Origin: GCA-2720865 sp047630275
Lineage (GTDB): Bacteria; Bdellovibrionota; Bacteriovoracia; Bacteriovoracales; Bacteriovoracaceae
Reading direction: 5' to 3'
DNA: 64,000 nt
Assembly (NCBI GenBank): GCA_047630275.1
Contig: JBLHVN010000003.1
Location: 310,001 to 374,000 of the forward strand
Part shown: positions 17,059 to 25,556 of the stretch, piece by piece
Layout of the letters: each line of letters starts with the position of its first letter
Position numbering within the stretch: position 1 is the stretch's first letter
Position numbers and translations under genes: made by a program
The notes under the pieces: model-generated
Seen by the model: only the letters and a program-made list of their open reading frames with translations
Told to the model about the DNA's origin: nothing
Databases searched by the model: none

Positions 17059-19248
17059 TTATTTGTGGTGAAGCATTTCGTAATATTTAGGCAGAGTCCA
17101 AATATTATCTGGAATAAGCGCCTCAAGATTAGAACATAGTACCCCAAGCTCTTCAGATTGAGGATAGAGGGTTGATGCGATTGCCTCTGCTCGAGCTTGC
17201 TCTTCGTGAGTTAAGCTTTCAATACCAATCTTAAAGACATTCAACTGAGAAGTTAAACATTCCATAATAAAATTAATATTTTCATAAAGTTGAGTTTCAA
17301 CAGAGCACTCAAGACCAATTGTTTTTTGATTGGCGATGACAGTCCCAAGCTTTAATTTAAAATCAATGGCCGCAGGAATAACATTCTGATTTATCAAATC
17401 AATCAAAGAGCTAAATTCAATTTCTCTCAAGGTGATATAGCGCTCTAAAAGAACATTGTAGCGCATATCAAGTTCGTTGGTTGACATCACTCCTGTCTCT
17501 GTTAAAAAAGACATTTGTTTCTTATCTGCCATCACCTTTAAAGCGTCAGCAGTTGTTTTTAAATTAAGTAGTCCTCTAGACTTTGCTTCATTTAACCAAT
17601 CATCCGAATACCCATCTCCATTAAAGATACATGACTCTGAAGTGGTGGCCCATTTTTTTGTGATATTAAAAAGAGCGTCTTCAATAGACTTTCCAGCGGC
17701 TAGGTCTTTTTCAAGAAGATCACAAGACTCTTTCATGACTTCAGCTACTGCTCCATTAAGAACGGCCACAGGGAAACTAACTGAGGCAGAAGAGCCAACA
17801 GCACGGAATTCAAATTTATTTCCAGTGAAGGCAAAAGGAGATGTTCTGTTTCTATCAGTATTATCTTTTAAGAGGTTAAAGAGTTGATTGGCCCCAAGAT
17901 CGATAGTGCTATCGCCTGAAGGAGTGAAGGTCTTTCCATCTCTAATAGATTCAAAGATGGCGTTGATAGTATCACCTAGGAAAACAGAGATGATTGAAGG
18001 AGGAGCTTCGTTAGCGCCTAGCCTATGATCGTTACCAGCTGAAGCAATCGCTGCTCTTAAAGGGCCAGCGTGACGGCTAACGGCTTCGCAGACAATAGCG
18101 ATAGTTGCTAAGAATCGATTGTTTTGATGAGGCTCATTCCCTGGCTCTAGCATATTGACGCCGGTATCTGAGGCCATGGACCAGTTGACATGTTTTCCAG
18201 AACCATTGATTCCAGCGAAAGGTTTTTCATGAAGAAGAGCTACAAACTCATGCTTTGCTGCGATCTCTTTGATCATGGCCATGATCATTTGGTTATTATC
18301 TGAAGCTACGTTAGCTTCTTTAAAAATGGGGGCTAGTTCAAATTGTCCTGGGGCGACTTCGTTATGCCTAGTTTTTGAAGGGATTCCTAAACGGTGAAGC
18401 TCTTGATCAAGCTCTTGCATAAAGCTCATCACCCTTGAGGGAATGATCCCAAAGTAATGATCATCAAGCTGTTGATGCTTAGAAGCTGCTTTTCCAAAAA
18501 GGGTTCTCCCTGTCTGAACAAGGTCAGGTCTAGAATAGTAATAAGACTTATCGATAAGAAAATACTCTTGCTCACAACCACAAGTGATCGTCACATCTTT
18601 CACATCATTATGCCCTGCTAGTTTTAAGAACCTTGTCGCCACTTCACTCAATTTTGTGACTGATCTTAAAAGGGGTGTCTTCATATCTAAGGCGTCTCCT
18701 GTATAAGAGACAAAGGCCGTTGGGATACAAAGAGTTGTTCCATTAGGGCTTTCTACTAAGAACATTGGCGAACTTAGATCCCAAGAAGTATAGCCTCTTG
18801 CTTCGAAAGTTGATCTTGATCCTCCATTAGGAAAAGAAGAAGCATCTGGCTCCCCTTGAATCAATTGAGATGGAGATAATCTTTCAATAGGTTTTCCATT
18901 CTTAAGGTCTAAGAAAGAATCTTGCTTTTCGGCCGTTCCACCCGTTAAGGGTTGAAACCAATGACAAAAGTGAGTGGCACCATTGGCGATGGCCCAGTTA
19001 GTAACTGCGTTTGCTATAACTTCAATAGACTCAGGGGTTAAGCTCTTACCGCCTCGAGAACTTTCTAGAACCGCTTTTTTAATGGCCGGTGGAACAGAAT
19101 CACTCTCTTGAATATCAAAAACCAATTCTCCATAGTATTCGCTGATCTTTTTATACTGCCCATCGTCATTAATAGGACGGTCAATATATTGGGTCTCTCT
19201 GTGGATAGCGATATGCCTAGCATTGTCTCTTGTTTCTACGGTGGCCAT
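17059..19248 (-). CDS. glnN: Glutamine synthetase type III
   Basis: 729 residues, the typical length of GSIII and much longer than GlnA. It makes glutamine from glutamate, ammonia and ATP. Family features include HFCHWFQPLTG and PNGGSRSTFEARGYT near the N-terminus, CGCEQEYFLID, TRHNEVAPGQFELAP, GINGSGKHVNWS and NRTSPFAFTGNKFEFRAVGS. All catalytic glutamate-rich blocks appear intact. CAGGAG precedes the ATG. No second nitrogen gene is adjacent. A possible small secreted peptide gene lies upstream on the same strand. Confidence 0.95.
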   Translation of the reverse strand: MATVETRDNARHIAIHRETQYIDRPINDDGQYKKISEYYGELVFDIQESDSVPPAIKKAVLESSRGGKSLTPESIEVIANAVTNWAIANGATHFCHWFQPLTGGTAEKQDSFLDLKNGKPIERLSPSQLIQGEPDASSFPNGGSRSTFEARGYTSWDLSSPMFLVESPNGTTLCIPTAFVSYTGDALDMKTPLLRSVTKLSEVATRFLKLAGHNDVKDVTITCGCEQEYFLIDKSYYYSRPDLVQTGRTLFGKAASKHQQLDDHYFGIIPSRVMSFMQELDQELHRLGIPSKTRHNEVAPGQFELAPIFKEANVASDNNQMIMAMIKEIAAKHEFVALLHEKPFAGINGSGKHVNWSMASDTGVNMLEPGNEPHQNNRFLATIAIVCEAVSRHAGPLRAAIASAGNDHRLGANEAPPSIISVFLGDTINAIFESIRDGKTFTPSGDSTIDLGANQLFNLLKDNTDRNRTSPFAFTGNKFEFRAVGSSASVSFPVAVLNGAVAEVMKESCDLLEKDLAAGKSIEDALFNITKKWATTSESCIFNGDGYSDDWLNEAKSRGLLNLKTTADALKVMADKKQMSFLTETGVMSTNELDMRYNVLLERYITLREIEFSSLIDLINQNVIPAAIDFKLKLGTVIANQKTIGLECSVETQLYENINFIMECLTSQLNVFKIGIESLTHEEQARAEAIASTLYPQSEELGVLCSNLEALIPDNIWTLPKYYEMLHHK

Positions 19249-19570
19249 GGAATCTCCTGATACCTAATGAGTGATTAATAATAAAAATTCTAATCCTTTC
19301 GGAGAAGGAATGTCTATAACTTTAAACTAATTAATTGTATTAGGGTTACTTATACTCAGTAGAGTAAAATTGAGGTGATTTATCTAAGAGTTCAGGGACC
19401 TGAACTTCAGCTGCGCTTATTCTTCCCATGCAAAGAAGAGTTACGGCAAAAATGAAAAATATAAGCTTGGCCATTAGGGCCTGTACTTCATGGGGATACA
19501 TCCCGCCTCCAAGATAAGTTTCACAATATTCCCTTAGAAACTCATGATCGACAATACTAACCTAAAAAAT
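19249..19570. other. Upstream region of glnN
   Basis: 322 bases between glnN and the next recognised gene. The only coding signal is a 42-residue frame with a signal peptide at 19346-19474 on the minus strand. The part next to glnN is A+T-rich and should hold its promoter. I do not see a convincing sigma-54 (GG-N10-GC) site or a clear -35/-10 pair. Confidence 0.5.
19346..19474 (-). CDS. Possible 42-residue secreted peptide
   Basis: ATG at 19474, TAA at 19346. The first 21 residues form a convincing signal peptide (MAKLIFFIFAVTLL, cleavage near RISA-AEVQ), leaving a mature peptide of about 21 residues, AEVQVPELLDK then SPQFYSTEYK. The ribosome binding site is weak. It reads in the same direction as glnN and the exported-protein gene above. 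I know no family; the signal peptide is the only support. Confidence 0.45.
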   Translation of the reverse strand: MAKLIFFIFAVTLLCMGRISAAEVQVPELLDKSPQFYSTEYK

Positions 19571-20146
19571 TTACTCGCCTTTATTAATGTAGACCTTAAA
19601 CTTCAAACTGTTCCCTGCTCTATTAAGAGAGAAGTCTGCTGTTTGGGTTGTCCCTTCAGCCACTCTGAAAGTCGAATCAAGTCTATTATAAAAAGAATCA
19701 CGGATAATAAGACTCGTCTCTTCACTATAGAAAGTCACTTCACTTAGCTTAAACCTACAGGCATTAAAATAATCTACTGCAGGAATTTGGCTTCCTTCAA
19801 AGTTGATCCCTCTTGGATAATAGCCAAGTACTTTTTCTTTGAGCCTTGATTGAACATCTAGGTCTAAAGAAAAGTTCATATGAAAGTTTGAGACAGTCAC
19901 TGCATAAAGATAGAAAGCATGAGGGTAACGGGTTGTTCCATCAGGCATGGCCACTTCACTATAACAATAAGGTGGAGCAAACTTTGAGGCTTCAAGCCTT
20001 ACGTGAATACTAACCCTTTCATTGTTCTTAGCCGTCTTACCTTCCATTGAAATACTTGGAAGCTTAGTCATTGCTGAATAAGCAAAACTAGAGATAAGTA
20101 GCGAAAACAAAAGGAGAAATTTGTATGCTCTGATAGGCTTTGTCAT
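19571..20146 (-). CDS. Exported protein of unknown function
   Basis: 191 residues with a signal peptide (hydrophobic core LLLFSLLISSF, cleavage near YSAMT). The mature part is beta-rich, with two Cys (PYCYSEV and FNACRFK) that could form a disulfide. The C-terminus is also strand-like (NSLKFKVYINKGE). No membrane anchor and no family that I recognise. It is 49 nt downstream of the PilZ/GYF gene on the same strand. Confidence 0.6.
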   Translation of the reverse strand: MTKPIRAYKFLLLFSLLISSFAYSAMTKLPSISMEGKTAKNNERVSIHVRLEASKFAPPYCYSEVAMPDGTTRYPHAFYLYAVTVSNFHMNFSLDLDVQSRLKEKVLGYYPRGINFEGSQIPAVDYFNACRFKLSEVTFYSEETSLIIRDSFYNRLDSTFRVAEGTTQTADFSLNRAGNSLKFKVYINKGE

Positions 20147-20195
20147 AGGGCCTAGATATATCCTGATGGATTCGATTCATCAAGGGAGAACTCCC

Positions 20196-21680
20196 TTAGG
20201 CCGTCTTCTTAAAGTTCTCTAAGTATGAGGAAACATATGAAATGATAATATTTCGCTGCTCGTCATCGAGGCTTTGAAATTGCAGCCCAATGCCGCAGGG
20301 CTTCTCATGACTAAAGTTCCTCATGATCACTGGGGCAACTAAGTCTTGAGTGAGGGTCCCGGAGTTGATCCTTAGAGTCGCCACTCCCCCTTTATTCATT
20401 ATATCTAAATCTAACTTAGGCAGCTCTAGAAACGATCCCCCTACAGAAAGACTGGTACAAAATCCTGTGATCTCTTGGCCATTGATTTCAATAGTAGCGG
20501 CCCCATGAAAAGGCGCTCTATAGTCTGACCTATTTACAAAGTAACGAAAGACTTCAGTGCCGTTGATATTCTCTGTATGAGTAATAACATTGGCCGTCAG
20601 CTCATAGTCCTGCCCAACTGTATTCCAAAAAGCATCTGTCTTCTTTTTAACGGGAGTGTCTAGGTTGATCTTTCCATATTTTTGAAGAGACTTCATATCA
20701 TGAAAACTAAAAGGCCCTTTTACTTCGCCAGCAGTTTCAATATACCAATGAGGGCTATTATCAATTTCAAAAGAGTCCCCAATCAGGACACTAAGCTCTC
20801 TTGCCTCTTTATTAGATTGAGTCTTTTTGTAGTTTTCTAAATTCTGAATTGCAATCTTATCTTTCTTACGAAGGTCCTTTAATTTTAAGATCCCTTTATT
20901 AAGTTTTGAGACATTGCTCTCAAAGCTATCGGCGCGCTTTTTCTCGGTTTTTACATAATTCTTATAGATTTCCTGTTTCTTAAGTAGACGCTCTTTTTCT
21001 TCATGAAAACTTGAAAGCTCATACCTTAAAGACTCAGCTTCTTCGCTTAGCTGACGAAAGCTCTCTTCGCGATTGTTTAACTCTTCAATCAAAGAAGCTT
21101 GTTTTTCATCTAATTCATTCTTGATCACAAAGAGTTCGTCTTTTATAGCAAGGAGGTCTTCGACTTGCCCTTCTAAGTTTTCCATTTGCTCAATCAATCT
21201 ATTCTTTTCAGATTGTTCATTATTTAATTCAAGCTCTAAGCTTTCATAGGATTCCTTTAAGTCTTTCAGCTCTTCTTTAGCTTCAAGATGCTGATCAACA
21301 GTTTTTAAGAAATCTTCTTCTAAATTTTTTCGAGTTGTCTTTAAAACATTAATGACTGAAGTCTTCTCTTCTAATGATTGTTTTAAACCTACTATTTCAG
21401 ACTTAAGCTTTTCTACAGTAGCGGAGCTTGCCCCAACAGCTGGTGCTATAGGAGGATTAAAGCTTGGCTTTTCAAAAACTGCCTTCTCATAGAACAGCGG
21501 CAATTTAAAAAGGCTTTCATTCTCACTTGGAGTAATCCATTCCTTTGATTCAGTATCAAAGACGTAGTCCTGAGGATGAAACGCACCTAACTCCATAAGA
21601 TTCTCTACGGCCATTTGATCAAAGGCCTTAAGCATCTTTCCAGCTAAACGTAGAATGTATTTTTCTTGTTTATAGTCCAT
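20196..21680 (-). CDS. Coiled-coil protein with GYF and PilZ domains
   Basis: I prefer ATG 21680 (494 residues); TTG 21689 is an alternative. The order is: about 85 N-terminal residues of unknown fold, a long coiled coil at about 90-285, a GYF_2-like domain at about 305-355 (HWYIETAGEVKGPFSFHDM), and a PilZ-like domain at about 380-490. The PilZ part has RSDYR, fitting the RxxxR motif for cyclic di-GMP. In its second motif Ser replaces the usual Asp/Asn (SLSVGG), so binding is likely but not certain. It is probably a cytoplasmic scaffold that responds to cyclic di-GMP. It is divergent from an FHA/coiled-coil gene. Confidence 0.75.
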   Translation of the reverse strand: MDYKQEKYILRLAGKMLKAFDQMAVENLMELGAFHPQDYVFDTESKEWITPSENESLFKLPLFYEKAVFEKPSFNPPIAPAVGASSATVEKLKSEIVGLKQSLEEKTSVINVLKTTRKNLEEDFLKTVDQHLEAKEELKDLKESYESLELELNNEQSEKNRLIEQMENLEGQVEDLLAIKDELFVIKNELDEKQASLIEELNNREESFRQLSEEAESLRYELSSFHEEKERLLKKQEIYKNYVKTEKKRADSFESNVSKLNKGILKLKDLRKKDKIAIQNLENYKKTQSNKEARELSVLIGDSFEIDNSPHWYIETAGEVKGPFSFHDMKSLQKYGKINLDTPVKKKTDAFWNTVGQDYELTANVITHTENINGTEVFRYFVNRSDYRAPFHGAATIEINGQEITGFCTSLSVGGSFLELPKLDLDIMNKGGVATLRINSGTLTQDLVAPVIMRNFSHEKPCGIGLQFQSLDDEQRNIIISYVSSYLENFKKTA

Positions 21681-21803
21681 TTTTTCCAAAGTACTCCACT
21701 CAACTATTCGGTTTAATCCCTTAAAATCTTTAGCCTCCCTAAGAAATGAAGTAATATAGATAGGCCTATAAAATTAGGTATTTATCCTAGTGTATCCTTA
21801 GTC

Positions 21804-21809
21804 TATAAT
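21804..21809 (+). promoter_or_regulatory. -10 box 7 nt before the FHA-coiled-coil start
   Basis: TATAAT lies 7 nt before ATG 21817, with no ribosome binding site. The upstream ATG at 21808 falls within the box itself, which argues for the 21817 start and a leaderless message. The -35 (TTTATC at 17-nt spacing) is weak. Confidence 0.5.
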
Positions 21810-21816
21810 GATTTTT

Positions 21817-22542
21817 ATGAGTGAAGAGCAATCAACGGTTAAACCATGGTCACATTTTTATTGGGATATCTATGCTAATAAGTTTTGGCCCTTTGATGAA
21901 GATGTAGTCGTCTGTGGACGAAATGACGGGCATTTTCAATATGAAGATAGCGAGCTCTCTGGGTCTCATTGCCAGTTTAGCATTGAAAAGAATAAATGCT
22001 TTATCACAGACCTTGATAGTCGAAATGGTACTTACTTAAATCAAAAACCACTTCCTAAATCTGTTGCCACTGAGCTTAAGTGCTTTGATGTCATTATCTT
22101 TGGAAGCCAGATCATCATCTATATGGATGAAAACATCTTCAAGGTTAAGACTCGTGAAGATATCAATCAGACTATTGATAAGAATATAGAAAATGAAAAC
22201 ATCTTTAATGAAATTAAAAATAAAACCCTCGTCTTTATGAGAAGCCATCACCCTAGGCTTATCATTGGAAAGAAGATTAAGGTCTTAGAGCAAAAGATTG
22301 CTAATGCGTATAATATTAAAGAGGAAAAGCTCTCTAAGTACGATGATAAAGTTAAAGAGATAGAAGACTTGGCCAATCAACATTTAAAGAAAGTAGAACA
22401 ACTAAAAGAGAAGATTAAGTATATCTTAACAGAAAAAGAAAAGCTCTCTGCTAAGATAGATCCACAAATCGACGCTCTTCATAAGCAACGAGAAGAACTA
22501 GGTGACGACTTAGAAACCTTTCAAGAGGCTACGATCGTATAG
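21817..22542 (+). CDS. FHA-domain protein with C-terminal coiled coil
   Basis: 241 residues from ATG 21817. The FHA domain covers about residues 20-110, with the phosphothreonine-binding residues in VVCGRNDG, SGSHCQF and LDSRNGTYLN. A helical linker and a coiled coil (about 155-230, many Lys/Glu heptads) follow. The protein is soluble. It is divergent from the coiled-coil/GYF/PilZ gene, so the two may belong to one signalling complex joining Ser/Thr phosphorylation and cyclic di-GMP. It overlaps the convergent methyltransferase gene by 14 nt. Confidence 0.8.
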   Translation: MSEEQSTVKPWSHFYWDIYANKFWPFDEDVVVCGRNDGHFQYEDSELSGSHCQFSIEKNKCFITDLDSRNGTYLNQKPLPKSVATELKCFDVIIFGSQIIIYMDENIFKVKTREDINQTIDKNIENENIFNEIKNKTLVFMRSHHPRLIIGKKIKVLEQKIANAYNIKEEKLSKYDDKVKEIEDLANQHLKKVEQLKEKIKYILTEKEKLSAKIDPQIDALHKQREELGDDLETFQEATIV

Positions 22543-23311
22543 CCATTGCGCAAATAAATTGAGGGAAGTATTTATTTAAGGCTTCCGTTTCATCATCCCA
22601 ATAATCTTCAAATAATCCAGAAAGCAAGAAGCCTCTTTTTAAAAGGTCCCCAATTTGTGCTTGCAAGCTATGACCAAACTCAAGAGGGTTCTCATTTGCG
22701 AGGAATTTCTTTTTCTCTTCTTCACTTAGGCTTAAGAGATCTGAATAAGGCTGAGAGTACTTTAAATGAAACTTGCCATGAAAGTTGGCCTGGTCGTAAT
22801 CAAAGAGATGACTAACAGGATTATTAAAGCCCCAGATTAATTTTCCACCGGGCTTTAGGACTCTTTGGCATTCATCCCAAACAGGTTCAAGGTCTTCGAA
22901 GAAGCAATTTGAAACAGGATTTAAGATAAGGTCGATCGATTCATCTTCAAGCATGGAAAGATCCGACGCTGGTGTTTCAATGGTTCTTATTTCAAGCTTA
23001 TACTTTTCGCAGGCCTTACGGTCTTGTTCTAATTGTTTAGGAGAAAGATCTGCGATGATAACCTTTGCTCCCGCAGCAGCTAAAAGCGGACCCTGCTGTC
23101 CTCCCCCACTTGCAAGTCCGAGGACAACCTTTCCCGATACGTCCCCTAGCCAATCTTTAGGCAGGCTTTTTGTTGGAGTCATGATGATAGCGGGATTTCC
23201 CTGGCGGGCTTTTTCAATAGGGCCCTCTTCAACAATCGTTGACCAACGGATCCCCATCTCTACATTTAAGTCCCAAGCCTTTTTATTGTGGGATAAGACA
23301 TCTTGGCTCAT
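22529..23311 (-). CDS. Class I SAM-dependent methyltransferase
   Basis: 260 residues. Motif I is VVLGLASGGGQQGPLLA, the acidic end of strand 2 is IADLS, and motif IV is IDLILNPVSNCFFED. These are the features of a small-molecule methyltransferase of the UbiE/Methyltransf_11 group, but the substrate is not evident. GTG/ATG overlap: its first 4 nt lie in the M61 protease stop, so the two are translated in tandem. The functional link is unknown. Confidence 0.8.
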   Translation of the reverse strand: MSQDVLSHNKKAWDLNVEMGIRWSTIVEEGPIEKARQGNPAIIMTPTKSLPKDWLGDVSGKVVLGLASGGGQQGPLLAAAGAKVIIADLSPKQLEQDRKACEKYKLEIRTIETPASDLSMLEDESIDLILNPVSNCFFEDLEPVWDECQRVLKPGGKLIWGFNNPVSHLFDYDQANFHGKFHLKYSQPYSDLLSLSEEEKKKFLANENPLEFGHSLQAQIGDLLKRGFLLSGLFEDYWDDETEALNKYFPQFICAMAIRS

Positions 23312-25029
23312 CTTTTTAAGGTGGCCTCAGCCACTTGAGTATCTGTAACTTTAATATTCTTAATCACTCTTGGGGCGCTGCTTGGAATCACTTCGAGGTT
23401 AACCAAGGTCTCAAGGCGGTTTACCGTGATCATGTAAGGCTTGTCTTTAAAAAGGTACTTCTCATGATCGTTAAAGTTATCTTTTAAGATCCTCATCTTA
23501 TTAATAGCGATGATTTCATCCCCAGCATTCAATCCGCCTTTGTAAGCAGGACCATCAAGAGCTACGTCTTTAATAATAACTCTATCCCCTAGAAAGTCAG
23601 GGCGAAGCCCAAGCCAAGGTTTTTCTTTAGTTTCATATTCAATTTCAAAACCTGCCCCTTTAAAGAGCCCGTCAAGGTCTAGTTCTTCAGTGGTCTGAAC
23701 CCAAGTCTGAAATTGACCAAGAACTTCCTCACCCGCAATCTCTCTTACCATTGAGAAAACTTCTTCCGCTTCAAGTCCTTGCTCTGGTCTGTCTAAGTAA
23801 GATTTCCAAAGGAGGTTTAAAAGATCATCGATCTTCTTTCCTTCTTTAACTAATAGAGCGTTTAAGCACCAAAAAACAATACCGCCTTTATTATAATAAC
23901 TAACAGATGAATTTAGTGAATTCTCATCAGGACGGTAAAGTTTTATCCAAGCATTAAATGAAGAATCTTCTAAGCTATGAAACTTTCTTCCGGGTGTAGA
24001 AAGGTATCTATTAAGATTCTCCTTTTGCATTTCTAGGTATTCTTCCATAGTGCAAAGACCACAGCGAAGGATAAAGACTTCATCCATAAAAGAAGTCAGC
24101 CCTTCAGTAAGCCAATGCATCTTCGTATAGTTTTCATTTAAATAATCAAAGGGTCCAAGCTCTTTTGGGCGGATCCTCTTAACATTCCAAGTATGAAAGT
24201 ACTCGTGAGCCACAAGGGCCAACCATTGAAGGTAGCTCTTTCTATTTTGCATGGCCATGGCACTAAATTGTAGGGCCGTAGAGTTTAAGTGCTCTAATCC
24301 GCCAAATTTTCCAGGAACAAAATGTGTGATAAAAGTATAGTTTTCATAAGGGATTGAAGAAAAAGTAGAACTAACTTCTTTTACGATTACTTCTATATCT
24401 TTTTTAAGGTTTTCGTTATGCGGGAGAAGATCTCCATACCACGCAAGGTGGTGTTCCTTCCCTTCAAACATAAAGCCATCGGTTTCATGACAGCCAATTT
24501 CAATGGGAGCATCGATGAGGACATCGTAGTTCTCAGCGCTATAGAGAAACTCTTCTCTTTTAGGAGATATATCTTTTAAGCCAGTCGTTACTTTTGACCA
24601 AGAAGCAGGAAACTTTAAGCTTAGCTCTGGATCAACAAGATCTCTTCCCATGATACCCATGAGGTAACTAGGTCCATGTAAAAACGCATGAGAAGCGTCC
24701 ACATGAGAAGTTCTCACAGTCAGTTCATGACAGTAGATCTCATAAGTGATGCAAAAGTTATCGTCCTTTTTATTCAAATCAGAATTTTCAAAATCAACGG
24801 CATAGACCCCTTTAGCGGTTTGCTCATGCTGCAGCACTTCACCATTACTAGTCTCGGCCTTGAACCATCTAATATTTCTTGAATACTCACGCATCAAGTA
24901 AGACCCAGGGCTCCATGATGGTAAAAAGAAATTCAGGTGCTTATCAGTGGCTTCCCTTTTTCCCGTTAACTTGACCTTAACGATGTGATTTTCGGGTGTC
25001 TCAATAGAGATAGAATAGTGGAGTTTCAT
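23308..25029 (-). CDS. M61 glycyl aminopeptidase-like protease with PDZ domain
   Basis: 573 residues. The zinc site is VAHEYFHTWNVKRIRP (HExxH with the family-typical TWN), and the third ligand Glu is in HWLTEGLTSFMDE. The C-terminal 100 residues form a PDZ domain (PWLGLRPD and AYKGGLNAGDEIIAIN). M61 enzymes remove N-terminal glycine or alanine. There is no signal peptide, so the protein should be cytoplasmic. All metal ligands are intact. Confidence 0.9.
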   Translation of the reverse strand: MKLHYSISIETPENHIVKVKLTGKREATDKHLNFFLPSWSPGSYLMREYSRNIRWFKAETSNGEVLQHEQTAKGVYAVDFENSDLNKKDDNFCITYEIYCHELTVRTSHVDASHAFLHGPSYLMGIMGRDLVDPELSLKFPASWSKVTTGLKDISPKREEFLYSAENYDVLIDAPIEIGCHETDGFMFEGKEHHLAWYGDLLPHNENLKKDIEVIVKEVSSTFSSIPYENYTFITHFVPGKFGGLEHLNSTALQFSAMAMQNRKSYLQWLALVAHEYFHTWNVKRIRPKELGPFDYLNENYTKMHWLTEGLTSFMDEVFILRCGLCTMEEYLEMQKENLNRYLSTPGRKFHSLEDSSFNAWIKLYRPDENSLNSSVSYYNKGGIVFWCLNALLVKEGKKIDDLLNLLWKSYLDRPEQGLEAEEVFSMVREIAGEEVLGQFQTWVQTTEELDLDGLFKGAGFEIEYETKEKPWLGLRPDFLGDRVIIKDVALDGPAYKGGLNAGDEIIAINKMRILKDNFNDHEKYLFKDKPYMITVNRLETLVNLEVIPSSAPRVIKNIKVTDTQVAEATLKR

Positions 25030-25115
25030 CTAATTTCCTTATCTTTGGGCTTGCCAATTTATGCTGTTCTTGGCTACATACCCTATTGCATTTAAACCCT
25101 AAAAATCAAGACCCT

Positions 25116-25553
25116 ATGACCGAAACCCTCGTAAAAATAGATAAAGACAAAGTGAAGGCCCCTACAGTGGAGTTCACTGAAAATGCCATCTCGCAATTAA
25201 GGCTCATCTTAGAAAATGACTACACCTTAAAAGACAAGTACCTACGTCTCCTCGTGGCCACAAAGGGCTGTGACGGGTTTTCTTATAACGTAGGTTTTAC
25301 TGAACAAAACAAAGATGACTTCTTAGTCACCGTTATGAACGCACCGGATCTTAAGGTCCTTGTTGATCCCTTTGCCGCCTATTACGGAGAAGAGATGAGC
25401 GTTGATTATATTCAGGATTTTGAAGAGAATATTGAAGGCTTCTTAGTGGTCAATCATCACCAAAAAGACTTTCATGGAAAGTTTTGGCGCGGAAAACCAG
25501 AATTAACACCTCCTCTTATTGATCCGGCACTTAACAAAGACTTAAAAAAATAG
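25116..25553 (+). CDS. A-type iron-sulfur carrier (HesB/IscA)-like protein lacking the CxC tail
   Basis: The frame is open from a TTG at 25086, but ATG 25116 (start MTETLVKIDKDK) fits the family better; 145 residues. The HesB fold is recognisable: VEFTENAISQLRLIL, then LRLLVATKGCDGFSY with the first cluster Cys, then VDYIQDFEENIEGFLVVN. The conserved C-terminal Cys-x-Cys, expected just after VVN, is absent; the segment reads HHQKDFHGKFW instead. It therefore may bind a cluster differently through His, or have lost carrier function. The LysR gene follows after 3 nt. Confidence 0.75.
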   Translation: MTETLVKIDKDKVKAPTVEFTENAISQLRLILENDYTLKDKYLRLLVATKGCDGFSYNVGFTEQNKDDFLVTVMNAPDLKVLVDPFAAYYGEEMSVDYIQDFEENIEGFLVVNHHQKDFHGKFWRGKPELTPPLIDPALNKDLKK

Positions 25554-25556
25554 ATT

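Noticed and set aside
19481..19500. Third copy of the CTGTAC operator
   Set aside because: Only the left half-site matches; the right half reads GATACA, so there is no inverted repeat.
20182..20197. Terminator at the end of the coiled-coil/GYF/PilZ gene
   Set aside because: AAGGGA/TCCCTT forms a short stem, but no T-run follows on the minus strand and it overlaps the stop codon.
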